From positions 84,826,279 to 84,890,278 of the forward strand of contig OZ026525.1 in NCBI GenBank assembly GCA_964019695.1: a stretch of 64,000 nucleotides of DNA. The letters are read 5' to 3'. Positions 10,876-22,161 of the stretch are shown here, piece by piece. Under the pieces are notes generated by a model that saw nothing but the letters and a program-made list of their open reading frames with translations, made no database searches and was not told the DNA's origin. Source of the DNA: Loripinus fragilis (Eukaryota; Mollusca; Bivalvia; Lucinida; Lucinidae). The position numbers and the translations under genes were made by a program. Each line of letters starts with the position of its first letter. Position 1 is the first letter of the stretch.

Positions 10876-11489
10876 TAAGACAAGCAACACCTTGGATTTC
10901 ATAGTTTCTTTCCAACCAAAAAGATGTTATGTTCCAGCTTCATGTATTATGAAAGTGGTACTTAACCCTTTCTTTCATAAATTGTCATGCTAAGCTCCAC
11001 TAACTATGAATAATTATATCAATAAACTGTCACGTACGTTTGTACAAAGAACACAGAACTTATTTGTCAGGTCCACTAGAGAAGGATCATATCTAATCAT
11101 ATTTCTTTAAGCAAACAGAGTAGACACTGATCAGGCAGATCTTACATGAGCTATCTGATCTGGGTCTGCTCTGTTTGCATCTACAAGGTATTGGGTTAAC
11201 ATATATGTGTAAAATCATTTTTCTATGCCACTAGCTTATAAATGTGTATCCTGCTCAACACACATTGGCAATTTTGCTTGATCTAAAATTTTAAAATGTT
11301 CACTTCTATTGAGGTCCACAACAAGGTTACATTTAAAGTATTATGCTGTGTTACAGTGGTTATTTAGAGACTTGGCATTCAAAATTTGGCTAATGTACTT
11401 TCCATACAGTAAATAGTGAAATAAATCAGGGGTCTTTCATGCGAACCAAAAATTTAAATGTGTTAATTCCACAACAGAAAAAGCGTGGG
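10876..11489. other. No gene; contains a small hairpin related to MITEs elsewhere
   Basis: The inverted pair AAGCAAACAGAGTAGAC...GATCAG and CTGATCTGGGTCTGCTCTGTTTGC lies at about 11112-11178. It resembles the hairpin at 46760-46850 and the centre of 28950-29506. Otherwise AT-rich with nothing supported. Confidence 0.5.
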
Positions 11490-11762
11490 GTTGGTACCAT
11501 CAACATGTTGAGCCCTGCAGTTTTTTACTGACCGTTCCAAGGATCCGTTCTGCAATTTGTGTTTCGTGTTCGTGTTTGTTATACTGTCTTGTCTGTTCCT
11601 TGCAGCCTTGTGGTCAACTGCTGGGAAAAAACTGACCATCTCTTTCTTGTATGTGATGTTTTCTTGTGTTTTTCTCACTCTCCCATATAGTGTCCTGGTT
11701 CAGGTGTGGTATTTGATTGTATTGATTCATGATCTTTGCCCCTTTCCTTACTTTTATTAGAC
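11490..11762 (-). repeat. Dispersed repeat P, inverted copy
   Basis: Reads as the complement of 27405-27735, containing TTCCTTGCAGCCTTGTGGTCAAC and AGGTGTGGTATTTGATTGTATTG. Reading frames on both strands of this block come from the repeat. Confidence 0.6.
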
Positions 11763-11789
11763 TGCGTATTTGTTCAGGCTGGTCTGAAG

Positions 11790-11803
11790 TGTTGTTGTTG
11801 TTT

Positions 11804-11861
<58 letters not shown>
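11790..11861 (+). repeat. (GTT)n microsatellite
   Basis: About 70 bp of GTT repeats with one interruption (TTTTT at about 11800). The polyasparagine frame on the minus strand is this microsatellite. Confidence 0.95.
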
Positions 11862-12042
11862 GCATTCACTGAGAGTGACTTAGGCGATAAAAATGTGGGC
11901 AATTCTTGAACTTGCTTAATAATTTATATCTCTTACCTTATAAAATTCATTTCCGCAGTTTTCTGTGTACTTGATCTTGTACCAGTAGGGTCTAAACAAC
12001 CTATACTGTGTTGCTTAGTGTAGATCACCTAAAGAAATATCA

Positions 12043-12283
12043 GGGCCCGGAATTAAAATGTCTCCTTAGAGTTAAGGGAGACTTAAATAAGTATTGATAT
12101 TTCGACATGCTATATTAGATGCTAAATATATTGCCTGGATCTATGCAGTACTTGTGGTCAAAGATATTATTGTGATCTGCAGAAAAAATGTAACTATTTT
12201 GAATTTAATCAGTTTGAAACGTTATTTTTCGCATCCTGAAAAATCAATACTTAACTTTAAGGAGGCATTGTAATTCCGGGCAC
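12043..12283. mobile_element. MITE with GCCCGGAATTA inverted ends
   Basis: The left end GCCCGGAATTAAAATGTCTCC matches the complement of the right end GGAGGCATTGTAATTCCGGGC over about 26 bp with two or three mismatches. The interior is AT-rich and noncoding. Confidence 0.65.
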
Positions 12284-12489
12284 AGATGCTTTATATAATC
12301 TATCACCTTTCTCTTGTTATGACTCCTAAATTAGCTAATTCATATGGTCTGAATTATTACTATTTTCGAACTCAAACTTATTTGACCAGAGATATCAAAA
12401 TGATAATAAAGGGCATCCTTAGGGCTTCTTTTGTACAAATTCGTTTCTGTGGTCTTCAAAATGAACATATAACAGTAAAATTCTGTCTT

Positions 12490-12680
12490 ATGCGGCCACT
12501 AAAAAGAACACCAAAAATTTGTTTCTAATATCGATTATCGCTTACTGCAGGTCAAAAGTTTGGCAGAATGCTCCGAAGGCATTCTGCGATACTTTCGACC
12601 TCAATTAAGATACCATTTTCCAGTAAGATTTTGATTTTGTCTATTTTCAAATGGCCGCTTTTGACAGGTTTTACTGAACT
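12490..12680 (+). mobile_element. MITE with CACTNNAAAAAGA end, degraded copy
   Basis: Matches 5588-5785 and 36866-37075 in order: CACTAAAAAGA, ATTATCGCTTACTGCAGGTCAAA, the GCAGAATGCTCCGAAGGCATTCTGC hairpin, then GTCTATTTTCAAATGGCCGC. The outer left end is eroded. Confidence 0.6.
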
Positions 12681-12734
12681 CAATCATTAAATTGCATTTA
12701 TTATAAAAAAAAAACAAGACGAGTAAGATGAATG

Positions 12735-13165
12735 TGCTGTTGTTGTTGATTTCTTGTTTATTGTTGCTCCCGATGTTTGTGTTTTTGGGTTTGGTCCTGG
12801 TTTTGTTATGAAGTACATACTGTACTCTCTAGTTTTGCAATCATCTTATTGAGGAAGAGAGAGCTGGTTGCTTTACTATATTTGTGTTCTTACCAGGCCT
12901 TTAGTTAAGAAAGCCTACCAGAAAAATAATTTTCTTATTTCTCGACTAAAACATATGTTGTGGGTACTCAAAAGAACCACCTCAACGAGAGGGTTCTTTT
13001 GACCACCCAAAACATATGCGAAAAGTTATGGGTAAGAAAATATTTACAAATTTACGTTAAAAATTTTGTTTATCTAAACCTGCGGTTCTTGCTGTCATGT
13101 AACTGCTAGTTTCTTTATCTCTTCCTCGTGGTGCCGTGGGTTGTCTGGGGTCTGTGCATGTGGCA
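12735..13165 (+). repeat. Dispersed repeat R split by a hairpin element
   Basis: The parts TTGTTGATTTCTTGTTTATTGTTGCTCCC, GAGGAAGAGAGAGCTGGTTGC and TCTTCCTCGTGGTGCC appear in the same order as in intact repeat R (33690-33945). The middle is displaced by an inserted hairpin element (about 12935-13080) of the CATATGTTGTGGGTACTC family, also at 36290-36435 and 46300-46440. Confidence 0.6.
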
Positions 13166-13185
13166 TTTCCTGGTACAAATTACTT

Positions 13186-13409
13186 GAGCCGTGACATGTG
13201 ATTTCCAACAATGTGGCATTTTGACAGGGGTAGACTCAGGCGACCCTGTGTAGCCTCCTTTTAAGCTTAGAAATTCCAAATGCTGTTCAGTCATAACAGT
13301 CATAAAATACTCAAGTGACTAGCAAAGGCTCAGATCAACCGCGCGTTTGCGCAGGCTGGTCTGAGATTTTTACTGGTTGCACACACCACATTGTTGGAAA
13401 TCCCGGCTC
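13186..13409 (+). mobile_element. GAGCC...GGCTC MITE (family G) with long flanking duplication
   Basis: Inverted ends GAGCCGTGACATGTGATTTCC and GGAAATCCCGGCTC; interior AACAATGTGGCATTTTGAC...TGCGCAGGCTGGTCTGA. It sits inside repeat R. The 21 bp before it (13165-13185) and after it (13410-13430) match at 18 positions, as if duplicated on insertion. Other copies: 20331-20560, 22784-23026, 34075-34647, 49712-49876 and 57461-57684. Confidence 0.7.
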
Positions 13410-13644
13410 ATTTCCTGGTTATAATTACTTGCGTTTTGTTTATTTCACGAGTAACGTACTTCGGGAACACATAGTACATGTTGAACCATAACATAATCTA
13501 GGGTAAATAATTGACCAGTGTCAAATACATATTAACCCCTGTTAGCGACAGATCTTGTCGGTTCTAATGTGGTGAGTTTGTTTTTAGTTTTTTGATGATA
13601 TTGCAGGAATTTATTGTTTAGTCATTGTTTAGATTTCTATTCTA

Positions 13645-13856
13645 CTGTCATGCCAACCAATAGTGACAGTCACGTAATATTTTGTTTACAATTTTTAAGT
13701 AAAACTCCACTTGCGCTAAAGCAAATCGATAGATCACTTGTGTATTAATCCTATCATTTGGATAGGATTAATACACACGTGATGTATCGATTATAAGTCC
13801 CTGATAACTTTGTAAACAAAACATGACGTCACTGTTACTCTTGGCTGGCAGGACAG
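13645..13856 (+). mobile_element. TA-flanked MITE family C, copy 2
   Basis: Flanked by TA at 13643-13644 and 13857-13858. Ends CTGTCATGCCAACC... and its complement over about 40 bp. The central hairpin is TATTAATCCTATC...GATAGGATTAATA. Carries TGACGTCA in the right arm. Confidence 0.75.
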
Positions 13857-13937
13857 TATGTGTCTCTTTCAGTTTGGCAGTTATCTTGCCGAAGAAGAGA
13901 AATAACTGGTTGATTTGAGAAAAATATTTATAGAAAA

Positions 13938-14345
13938 TCTTATATGAGTACTCATGTCTCATTTAATTTATTCAACGAGTTCAGGGGGGGATAAAATGCG
14001 AAGCTTGCAGAGCATTTTATCGCTTTTTTGCAACGAGGTTAATAAATTCAATTTTTCAAGGGTAGCTGTGTTAGATTCTATTTACTATTTAACGATAAAT
14101 CATTTTGAAATCGCGTTTGTTTGTTGTTGTTTTATTTGTTATGTTTTTGTTTGTTTTCTATTTTTCATTTTTTTTTTTTTGTTTGTTTTTTAGGGGGGGG
14201 GGGGTTAAAATGCTAAGATCTGTATGTATACGTATCGCTGTTTAGGCGTCGTTGCATAACGTTATAAATTATGTAAACCACTAGTTGTTTTTTTATTTTA
14301 ATACATGGCTTGATATCACTCCTATGTAGATGCGACGTCATGCAT
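13938..14345 (+). mobile_element. MITE family H copy with internal low-complexity insertion
   Basis: Same plan as 7728-8058 (CTTATATGAGTACTCATG, GATAAAATGCGAAGC hairpin, final CGACGTCATGC). The middle holds a T-rich stretch and a G-run (about 14110-14205) not present in the other copies. Confidence 0.55.
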
Positions 14346-14672
14346 TGTCTATGAGTTGACCTGCCTGAGGCAGTTCCTGGCTATATTAGTTTTTACTTTT
14401 AAATCAAGAACCTATACTTACCATAAGGCACCAACTTCCGGATATTTTCACTGGTATAAATATGAATTCAGTACCGCTGGAGTTAGAATACTTTGGTAAT
14501 TCAGGTTTCAAGAACTTGAACTGGTACTTGACTCTTAACAATTTACCATCACTTTGTGTTTGAAGTAAATACAGATAAGCATTTATTATCTGAAAAATAA
14601 TAAAGAATTCTATATAATCTCGGAAAGCGGAAAATATGAGATCCTACGTAATTTGAGTCTAAATTCTGAGAG

Positions 14673-14888
14673 TTAACCCTTAACGCGCCACATATAATTT
14701 GCAACAGACGACAATAAAAACTTTGGCCGCTTTTTCAAAAATAACAAATAAGGTATGATATTTCATAAGAATCGCCTGTTGGCAGACAATTCTCATATAA
14801 TATCATACCTTATTTTTGTCGAAAATTGGGAAAGATGTCTCAAAAATTTGTCGTTTGCTGCAGTCGTGATTAGCGCTTTAAGGTTTAA
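14673..14888. mobile_element. piggyBac-like MITE with TTAA borders
   Basis: Left TTAACCCTTAACGCGCC; right GCGCTTTAAGG followed by TTTAA. TTAA duplications next to CCCTT ends are the hallmark of piggyBac-mobilised elements. The interior is a hairpin around AAGGTATGATATTTCATAAG. Compare 48588-48812. Noncoding. Confidence 0.6.
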
Positions 14889-16011
14889 TGAAAATGAAAA
14901 GTGCAACAACTCACGCCCCAACCAATGGCTTTAGCGGTAGTCAGTTTCCTGCCAGACATCAATCAATATTTTTGAAGGACCTGAATCCAGAAATCTGACA
15001 ATTTTGATAAAATTAAGTGTTCAGTAAAATGAGAGCTTTAAACGGCAGGCCTTTTAGAAAAGCTTCAGCTTGTTTATTCAATACTCACCCATATTCCGAT
15101 ATATTTTCTACATCATTCACGACTATGTATCCATGGTGCTACCTTTACATTTCTGTTTGCATTACTTGACAATCACAAAATCTGGCACGCCTTTAGCCAA
15201 TTACCGTATAGGGACACCACATGTCTTTTCATACATTAAAAACAAGAACTGCGCAAGGCTTTCAGCATACTCCCACACCCGACGTCCCCACCCACCGCGG
15301 CATTATGTTCCTCCTTAAATTCGCCCAACGCTTTAATTGGCCCAAATTCAAAATGAAACTAGAGCAGCAGTCGATAGTACCTCTTCGCAAATACCGTCTT
15401 TGTTACCTTTTACTTTACCTTAGGGTCAAGGTCACGTACCACAAAATATTGTTCAGAACCCTTCACTTCATATGACCTCTACACCTGCAAATTTTGAGTT
15501 GCTACGTCCAACGGTGTAAAGAACCATTTAAGAGAAAGTACATTGGGGCTGCCAAGTATCTTCCACATCATGTGACCTTTGCACCTGCTAAGTTTGAAGT
15601 TACAACGTACACAAGTTTAGGTGGATATGCATTTACAAGAAAATGCATTATTTGACCTTGACCTTGTCGCACAAAGCGTGGCCCGGTACCCACTACACCA
15701 TGGGGCCTACAGTATGCACATGCAAATTTAAAGATGCTATGGTCATAAGTGTAAGAGGAGATGCATTAACAAGAAAATACATCATTTGACCAGGACCTTG
15801 GTGTCAAGTTCACGGTCACACAGGGTGCTATAAATTTGTCCAAAAAATCGGTACCAAACTATAAACTCCATGCACATTAACATACAAAGTTTTGAACGGA
15901 TATACTTATTGCTCTAAGAGGCGATGTTTACACAATGTGTGCACTGTTAACCATCATTTTATATTTGGAATGGTCCAAAAATGTCAAATATAAAAATGCT
16001 GTAAACTATAT
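14889..16011. other. No gene; degenerate dispersed repeats
   Basis: Contains diverged, partly periodic sequence with TGACCTTTGCACCTGC, GGTCAAGGTCA and TTGACCTTGACCTTG motifs (15420-15800). These resemble intergenic repeats rather than exons. The two overlapping plus-strand frames at 15070-15475 show no domain. Confidence 0.5.
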
Positions 16012-16190
16012 TATACCACCCTTACCAACTTTAGCACGAAATATCTTGTGATGTACTAGGTATACACTGATGTAGGTGGTATAAAATAGTTAAACCATGT
16101 TTGTCCGCCTGTACGTAAGATAATCCACTCGCTAAAGCTCGTGGATTATCTCCACGTACAGGCGGACAACCCATGGTATAACTATTACTT
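16012..16190 (-). mobile_element. MITE family T, inverted copy
   Basis: Complement of 10208-10382: starts TATACCACCCTTACCAACTTTAGC, has the GATAATCCACTCGC hairpin and ends CCATGGTATAACTATTA. The two copies are highly similar, so their movement was fairly recent or recent exchange occurred. The minus-strand reading frame here is the repeat. Confidence 0.75.
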
Positions 16191-17006
16191 AATAATTCAT
16201 CAGTAAACTTCATAATGCACATCTTCAATATGCCTGTAACATGCCTGCAATGTATTAAAAGGATACAATGAAGGCTGTAGACCGTGAGTTGCTAATATAC
16301 CTCCATCCCTCCAAGGGGAATTCTGAACACTATAATTTTCTAAAACAACATTATATAAGATAAAATCTGGCACATGTTTGTAATCTTGCAGTTGGGGCGT
16401 TAGAGTGTAACAGCCCTGTTTTCTATGTTACCTTTAAATTTGACAGCTTCAAAGCCTATTGTGTAAATACAAAACTATACAGTTAATGGCCCAGTTTCAA
16501 ATCTTTCCCAGTTCCGAATCACGTCATAGTTTCGTTGCAAACTACACATCAGCGGTAAAATTTAAAATACATGTTTCGGCTCTGTTTTGTTGTATGATTA
16601 TCCCTCTGTATGTGAGTGAAAGCAAACATCTATAAGTTATCTGCTTGATGAAAATAATTACAATTTTCCCCCATGACCCATTTTATGAAGGTATATTTTC
16701 ACACGTGTCAGTATCTGTTCACTGCATATTTCCAAGAAATGTTTGCTTTTGAAATGCATTTTTATCAAACTTTCGGTTTCAGCATGTTTTCCAACAATCA
16801 TTAAAACACATCCAAGAAAAAAACGGACCTTTTATTCTGTTTTTGGTTCTGTGATAGCCGTGTAATCATTGTCACTTATTTGCCCAGTTTCGAATCAGCT
16901 GACTCAGAGTTTTATTTCACGTCACATAACAATAACGTACACGCGCTCAGCTGTTTGTACAACATAGAGGTCAAAATTATGTAAACAAGTTTCACGGGCA
17001 CCATAT

Positions 17007-17008
<2 letters not shown>
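16191..17008. other. No gene seen
   Basis: AT-rich, no supported coding or repeat structure. Confidence 0.55.

Positions 17009-17078
<70 letters not shown>
17009..17078 (+). repeat. (CT)n microsatellite
   Basis: About 70 bp of uninterrupted CT dinucleotides. It generates artefactual Leu-Ser and Arg-Glu frames. Confidence 0.98.
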
Positions 17079-17082
<4 letters not shown>

Positions 17083-17345
17083 GACGCGGATCCAGAAAGT
17101 TTTGTCTCTGACAACGTTTTTTTAGTTGATGAGGGGAAAGAGGATCCAAATATCACAAAAGCGGGCCGTCATATGGCCCGCCAGCGAAACTCCATTTGAT
17201 GGCCTTGGTAACTCTAGAGAGCATTAGTATGAAAATAGTCTGAATTTTAATGGTATAGCTACAGGATTTTACTTGGGTTGGCGGGGGGGGGGGGGGGGGG
17301 GGGGGCTCTGTGCCCCTGTCTTCCCTGGCTTCCTTGGATACGCGT
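17079..17345 (+). mobile_element. GGATCC-end hairpin MITE, eroded copy with a G-run
   Basis: Left end CGCGGATCCAGAAAGTTTTGTC (17087-17108), then TTGATGAGGGGA, a reduced hairpin (GCGGGCC...GGCCCGCCAGCGAAAC) and a 23-bp G-run at 17283-17305. The right end is degraded. Confidence 0.6.
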
Positions 17346-17450
17346 TTGCATAAGGATTATGCCTTTGTGTGTGTCTGTTGAATTTCTCTGTCTGTCTGTT
17401 TATCAGTCTGTCTGTCTATCTAAGTCTGTCTATATGCCTGTCTGTCTGCA

Positions 17451-17452
<2 letters not shown>

Positions 17453-17492
<40 letters not shown>
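17453..17492 (+). repeat. (CT)n microsatellite with preceding (CTGT)n
   Basis: Forty bases of CT repeats, preceded at 17387-17450 by imperfect TCTGTCTG repeats. Confidence 0.95.
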
Positions 17493-17496
<4 letters not shown>

Positions 17497-17649
17497 AATG
17501 TGGTATAGATCTAGCATACCAGGGATCCAGCGCTCGATACCGGGCAATTTAGGTCTTTAGTTGGGACTCTAAATCAGTCCCGATCCCGATTAGCCTTAGC
17601 TGGTAGAAGCCCATTATCCTAATTCAGTACCATTTATCCATAACCACTA

Positions 17650-17950
17650 CATGCGCGGATCCAGAAAGTTTTGTCAGAGAGGGTCTAACGCTGACAACGT
17701 TTTTTTTAGTTTGATTGGGGAGGAAATATCCAAATACCACTATTATCGGGCCTTCTTCGGTCCGCCAGCGAAACGCCATTTAAATTTAAATGGCGTTTCG
17801 CTAGCGTGCCGATTATGGCCCAAAATTGAAAGCTGGTTTGGTAGCTTTACGATTTTAAGGGAATCGGGACCAGTTTTGCTAAAAAAACTATAATTTTGTG
17901 ATTTTCGAGGGGAGGTCCGGACCCCCTGTCCCCCTCTGGATCCGTACATG
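17650..17950 (+). mobile_element. GGATCC-end hairpin MITE, well-preserved copy
   Basis: Complete copy: left end CATGCGCGGATCCAGAAAG, right end CCTCTGGATCCGTACATG. The central hairpin GCGAAACGCCATTTAAATTT and complement is flanked by GGCC motifs, and the AAAATTGAAAGCTGGTTTGG and GGTCCGGACCCCC segments are all present. Use this copy to define the family. Confidence 0.8.
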
Positions 17951-18079
17951 CACTTCATTCTCCTGTGAGCAAAGTAGGGCTAACGTCATGTTGATTTTCC
18001 AGTGTCTTGGTATATGCCCCACTCCATCACAAGTGGACATACTTGTGTCGGATGATTCCCTTGCTTTTTGCCCAACTAT

Positions 18080-18200
18080 GGATAACAGAGTTTTTACTTG
18101 GGTAGAGACCAGAGCCAAATCAGAATTAAGAGTGAGGTTGGTACCGTAAAACATGTTGAAGCTCTCCAGTTTTTCTTTTTACCGGCGCAGATTTCGTCGA
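18080..18200 (-). repeat. Dispersed repeat P, small fragment
   Basis: Contains GGTTGGTACCG...AACATGTTGA...CCAGTTTTTCTTTTTACC, matching the right part of the inverted P copy at 11490-11762. Confidence 0.5.
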
Positions 18201-18595
18201 TCGTCTTTCTAAATGTTGAAAACCTGGCCTTTACCCCGTACTGTGGTTTGTGAGTTGTTGGTGGTGGTGATGGTGGGGTGGGGTGGGGGTCAAGACGTTA
18301 TAACCATTCTAACATCTACCATGACCCACCCCGAAATGAGAACAGACGTTAAATAAATGTCACAAAAATAGAAAAAAATACTCTGAAAAAAGTGAATGTT
18401 TGTGTTTCTATCACAAAGCGATTCGTCACATGACAGACAGTGCAGTTCCTTATTAGAGCGCGCCTCTAGCAGCTATCTGATCTAGTTCAACTCTACACTG
18501 TGTCATAGACCAATTTTACCTGTAAACCTTTCGATCATTAGCCAGGGTGTATAATCGGGAGTATTACTTGCGTTCATAGTCTTAGGACATTTCTT

Positions 18596-18790
18596 CATGC
18601 GCGGATCTACAAGAGTGAGTACTGGGGGTCCGGACCACCCCCTCCCGCATGGAAAAGCTCAAAGCTGTAGAATATCTTAGGATCACTGGTTGGAAAAGTA
18701 CAAAGCTACCAATGTCGGATCATCATCGGGCCGCTAGTGAGGCGCCACTTATATGACGTTTCGCTGGCGGGCCGATGGTTGCCCGTTTTG
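18596..18790. mobile_element. GGATCC-end hairpin MITE, rearranged copy
   Basis: Starts CATGCGCGGATCTACAAGAG, then GGGGGTCCGGACC, and ends with a weakened CGGGCCGCTAGTG...GCTGGCGGGCC hairpin. The internal order suggests an inverted or deleted copy. Confidence 0.55.
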
Positions 18791-19588
18791 TTTACTTTCT
18801 GTGTTCGTGCAAGTTTACTGCAATGAATACGGTAAAATAATGCATTGGAAGTAGTGATTAAGGCAACAATGTCAAAACCTTAATGCAACTGTACTGCTGA
18901 AGGTAATTTCTTAGAATTTCTAAAGTGATTCGAAACTGGGCAAATGACCCGCAACTGGGCAAATTGGCGGCCGACTTCAAAGCCGTGGTATGACACAAGC
19001 AAGGTCCGAATGATACAAATTGAGGTTCATTATTTAGCGGAATGATAGTGCTTTGTAATAGTAAAACCGAAATCTTATTTACTCATAGCAATTATTTGGA
19101 ATACGCCTTGAAGTAAAAGTGATTCGGAACTGGACCATTAACTGTACCTAATTCTTATTTATATCAGCGAGCTATTTGTCTTAAAAGCACTTAATTAAAT
19201 GCATCAAATAGCCAGTATGCGTTAAAACAACCTATGCTTATGTTATTGCAGCTATATACGTTACTTTATTTCAAATGTACTATAACTTAGCCCTGTGCAA
19301 TGACTAGACCATGAACTGCTAAATACCTATTAGGGGGAGTTTTGGACACTATGATTTTCTAAAACCACATAATATAAGCCACAAAATAATGCACGTTAGC
19401 ACTTTACAGGTTGGGCGTTACCCTGCAATAGCAGAGCTTACTATGTTACCCCAATATAATAGAAACATCTATGCTGTAACTATTACACTATTTCTTATTT
19501 TTATATATCATTTGTATTTTGTTAATGAAAGTAAATGGCTAGAAGTGTAATTCTAACTTATTAAGGTACATTTTATTTACCGCTACGT
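18791..19588. other. No gene seen
   Basis: AT-rich sequence without a supported feature. Confidence 0.55.
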
Positions 19589-19772
19589 TTTGTTTTGTTT
19601 GATTTGATTTGATTCTTTACATCCCATCAAACATCTTTCAGTTAAACAGGGACGGGCGATCCTGGGTTGAACCAGTACTAAGCTAGGATAAATGTTTCTT
19701 GCTCAAGGACCACAACACAGTGACGCCGGTGAGGCTCGAACCCGCGGCCCTTCGATCTCGAGTCAAGCTCTC
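19589..19772 (-). mobile_element. tRNA-derived SINE family 1, 5'-truncated head
   Basis: Body matches the SINE at 46543-46738 on the minus strand, with B box GGGTTCGAGCC. The head stops before the A box. ATTTACCGCTACGTT-like sequence is repeated, imperfectly, on both sides (19574-19588 and from 19773), a likely target duplication. Confidence 0.7.
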
Positions 19773-20330
19773 TAATTACCGCTATGTACGTTAATTTTTT
19801 TTAATATATTAATTTAATGCAATGATAGCATCATATGAAATTAAACTGCTAATGAGTGTAAATCACTGTTTTTAGGGCTCAATTATGAGAAAATTATGAA
19901 AATTGTCTCTTAATAAAAAATATAAGTGAGATTAAACTCTGACATAAGCACAGGTGATAAAAAGGAAGTAACATGAACACAAAGCACATAAAATGCTAGT
20001 TCAATTAGCAGTGTTTTATAGACTTATTATGTGAACATAACTATAGAAACTACTTATTTTAATGATCAAATCATGTTTCTGAAATGCTTAAGTTACTCTC
20101 TCTGCAATCATATAAGATTACTTAATTTTATACAGGAAATGATATATGCAAGACATTTTTGCACACTGCCTACAGCTCGTTTTAGACAAGCATGTAGTAG
20201 CTTAGTTGGATATACTAAAAATATTCAAAGGACTAGGATAACACCTGTATAAATTTCATGATTTTACCATTTTGACCATCTAAAAGTTTAAGTCATTTCA
20301 GGCAAGGTCAAAATCGTAAAATTTATATAG
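19773..20330. other. No gene; unsupported reading frame at 20031-20252
   Basis: A 73-codon plus-strand frame is present but has no recognisable motif, no splice context and a base composition like its surroundings. Confidence 0.45.
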
Positions 20331-20560
20331 GAGCCAGTGCATGAGATTTCCAACAATGTGGTATGTGCAACCAGCAAAGCCTCAGATCAGCCTGCTCATT
20401 CGCGCAGTCTGATCAGAGCCTTTGCTAGTTGCTTGAGTATTCTATGATTGCTAAGCTACTGACTGAACACCATTTGGAGTTTCTAAGCTAAAAGGAGGCT
20501 GTAGAGGCTCGTCCGAGTCTACACTTGTCAAAATGTCAAATTGTCGGAAATCTTTGCATT
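20331..20560 (-). mobile_element. MITE family G, inverted copy
   Basis: GAGCCAGTGCATGAGATTTCC at one end, interior AACAATGTGGTATGTGC...CAGCAAAGCCTCAGATCAGCC and CTTTGCTAGTTGCTTGAG. The far end is degraded (GTCGGAAATC). Confidence 0.65.
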
Positions 20561-20894
20561 CGTCCTTACTTTAGTCTAACAAGGTAATTTTATTTGTATT
20601 AAATTCGGGTCTTAGCATGCCAAATGGATATGATCCATTACATCCTATTGATCCTTTGGATATGAAATAGATAATAACTAGTAACAAAGAATAAATCAAA
20701 TGAACCAGCACATTTGAGCCGTGACATGAGATTTACAACAATGTAATCTTCAGAGAAAGAAAATATGTGCATTTTTTTCTGGATATAATAAACTTTAACC
20801 TCTTAAAAAGATATAATTAACCATCCAAGTTTATTATATAAAACCAGAAGGAAGATTCCATTAGAGTCTAAAGGGTTCAACTTCAACATATTAC

Positions 20895-20981
20895 CTTGGT
20901 ATTAATTTTGCCCTTGTTTCGTATGGTTAACAAATCACTCTCGTAGATCTTTACACCATCTATGGTAACTATAACAGTGGT
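20895..20981 (-). CDS. Isolated exon-like segment, unrecognised protein
   Basis: On the minus strand, 29 codons are bounded by a good acceptor (TTTGTTTCAG just upstream) and a donor (AAG then GTAATA). The translation starts TTVIVTIDGVKIYESD and ends NKGKINTK, a polar, ordered-looking sequence with no stop. The length, 87 nt, is a multiple of three, so it would be a phase 0-0 cassette exon. I do not recognise the family; the alternating VTIDG pattern suggests a beta-strand. No partner exon was found nearby, and the flanks (20600-22160) are free of clear repeats, as expected of a genuine intron. It could be a chance open segment between splice-like sites. Confidence 0.4.
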
Positions 20982-22160
20982 CTGAAACAAAGTAATGGTC
21001 GACCTGAATATATTGTTCACATGACTGCCACATGATATACATCGTATTGTTGTGGGTTGTCCTATTTATATGTCATATTGTGTGTTACAGTGCAACAAAG
21101 TTAGCGCAATGTCTTTGAAGCAGCAACAAAACAACGTTTCCAGTCACAAAATCATTTTTACCTTCTTGGATTTTCGCCAATTTAAAAAAAAGCTTAATAC
21201 AACTTAAGACCATTGTATATTTAAGAGTAATTTTCTATAACCACAAACAAATCTATATAGGAGTCTGACATGATCTCAGATTTACATTTTTTATTTGTCG
21301 TACACATCACCCATAACCACTAAAAAGTATTTATGTTACCCTTGGTTGCTATAGAACCCATGCTTGCTTTTTGGCAAAATACTTGATTCTGCTTGTCAAA
21401 ATTATAAAAAAAACACTTACTTAAATGTATTTGCATTTATCCCCAAAACATGCAAACTAATCATTAAAGCCAAACTAAAATATTGTATCAATTTTTTATT
21501 CTTGACGTACAAGAGGTGTTTCATGTTTATTTAAACAAATTTGAAAATGCCGTTACTCATTTATTTCTCGTTATATTGGGTAATGATTGATTTCCATGGG
21601 TTAGTCTGATCTCCAGATATACACAGTCATCAAGAAAATAGTTCTTAATTTTTATTTTCTGGTTTGAAACAGTCTCTGAAAATGAGTAGCCAAATTTTAG
21701 CGTTTAAAAAGGATTAACTGAAACGAAATGAACTAAATCTTTCTAGAACAATTTCTCTAAAACATATGGAGTTTTTTTCTCTTGGAGCCTTCTATATATT
21801 TGAAATAGATAATTAAAGTATGTTCTGTTAGAAAATTAAGCACTCCAGTTGGATATCTACCTTCAAAATGCATAAAATTACATTTTGTATCCAGAAAACC
21901 TGAAATAAATTTTAGGTGTCCCAGTAAATTTGGTAGAGTCAGGTTACCCTAAACAAAGTAATTTTATTGGGTCTAACAGCTACCTGTAAACATCCATTTA
22001 GCACTAAAAAGCACTTAAGAGCAATTTAGAAGAAACAGCGTGCCAAGTATTAGGCAATGCAAATTCGTCACATTTTAATCCAGTTTTGAGAGACGAGTTA
22101 ACCGCAAAAAAATGAGCCACAATTTGTGAAAACCAGCCTTGATGACGAAGTCGTCAATTT
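20982..22160. other. No gene; low-repeat, intron-like sequence
   Basis: AT-rich unique-looking sequence with no recognised element. Confidence 0.5.
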
Positions 22161-22161
22161 T

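Noticed and set aside
11614..11865. Polyasparagine ORF on the minus strand
   Set aside because: Produced by the (GTT)n microsatellite and repeat P; no exon context.
17005..17199. Leu-Ser-rich and Arg-Glu-rich ORFs around 16922-17560
   Set aside because: They are translations of the (CT)n microsatellites.
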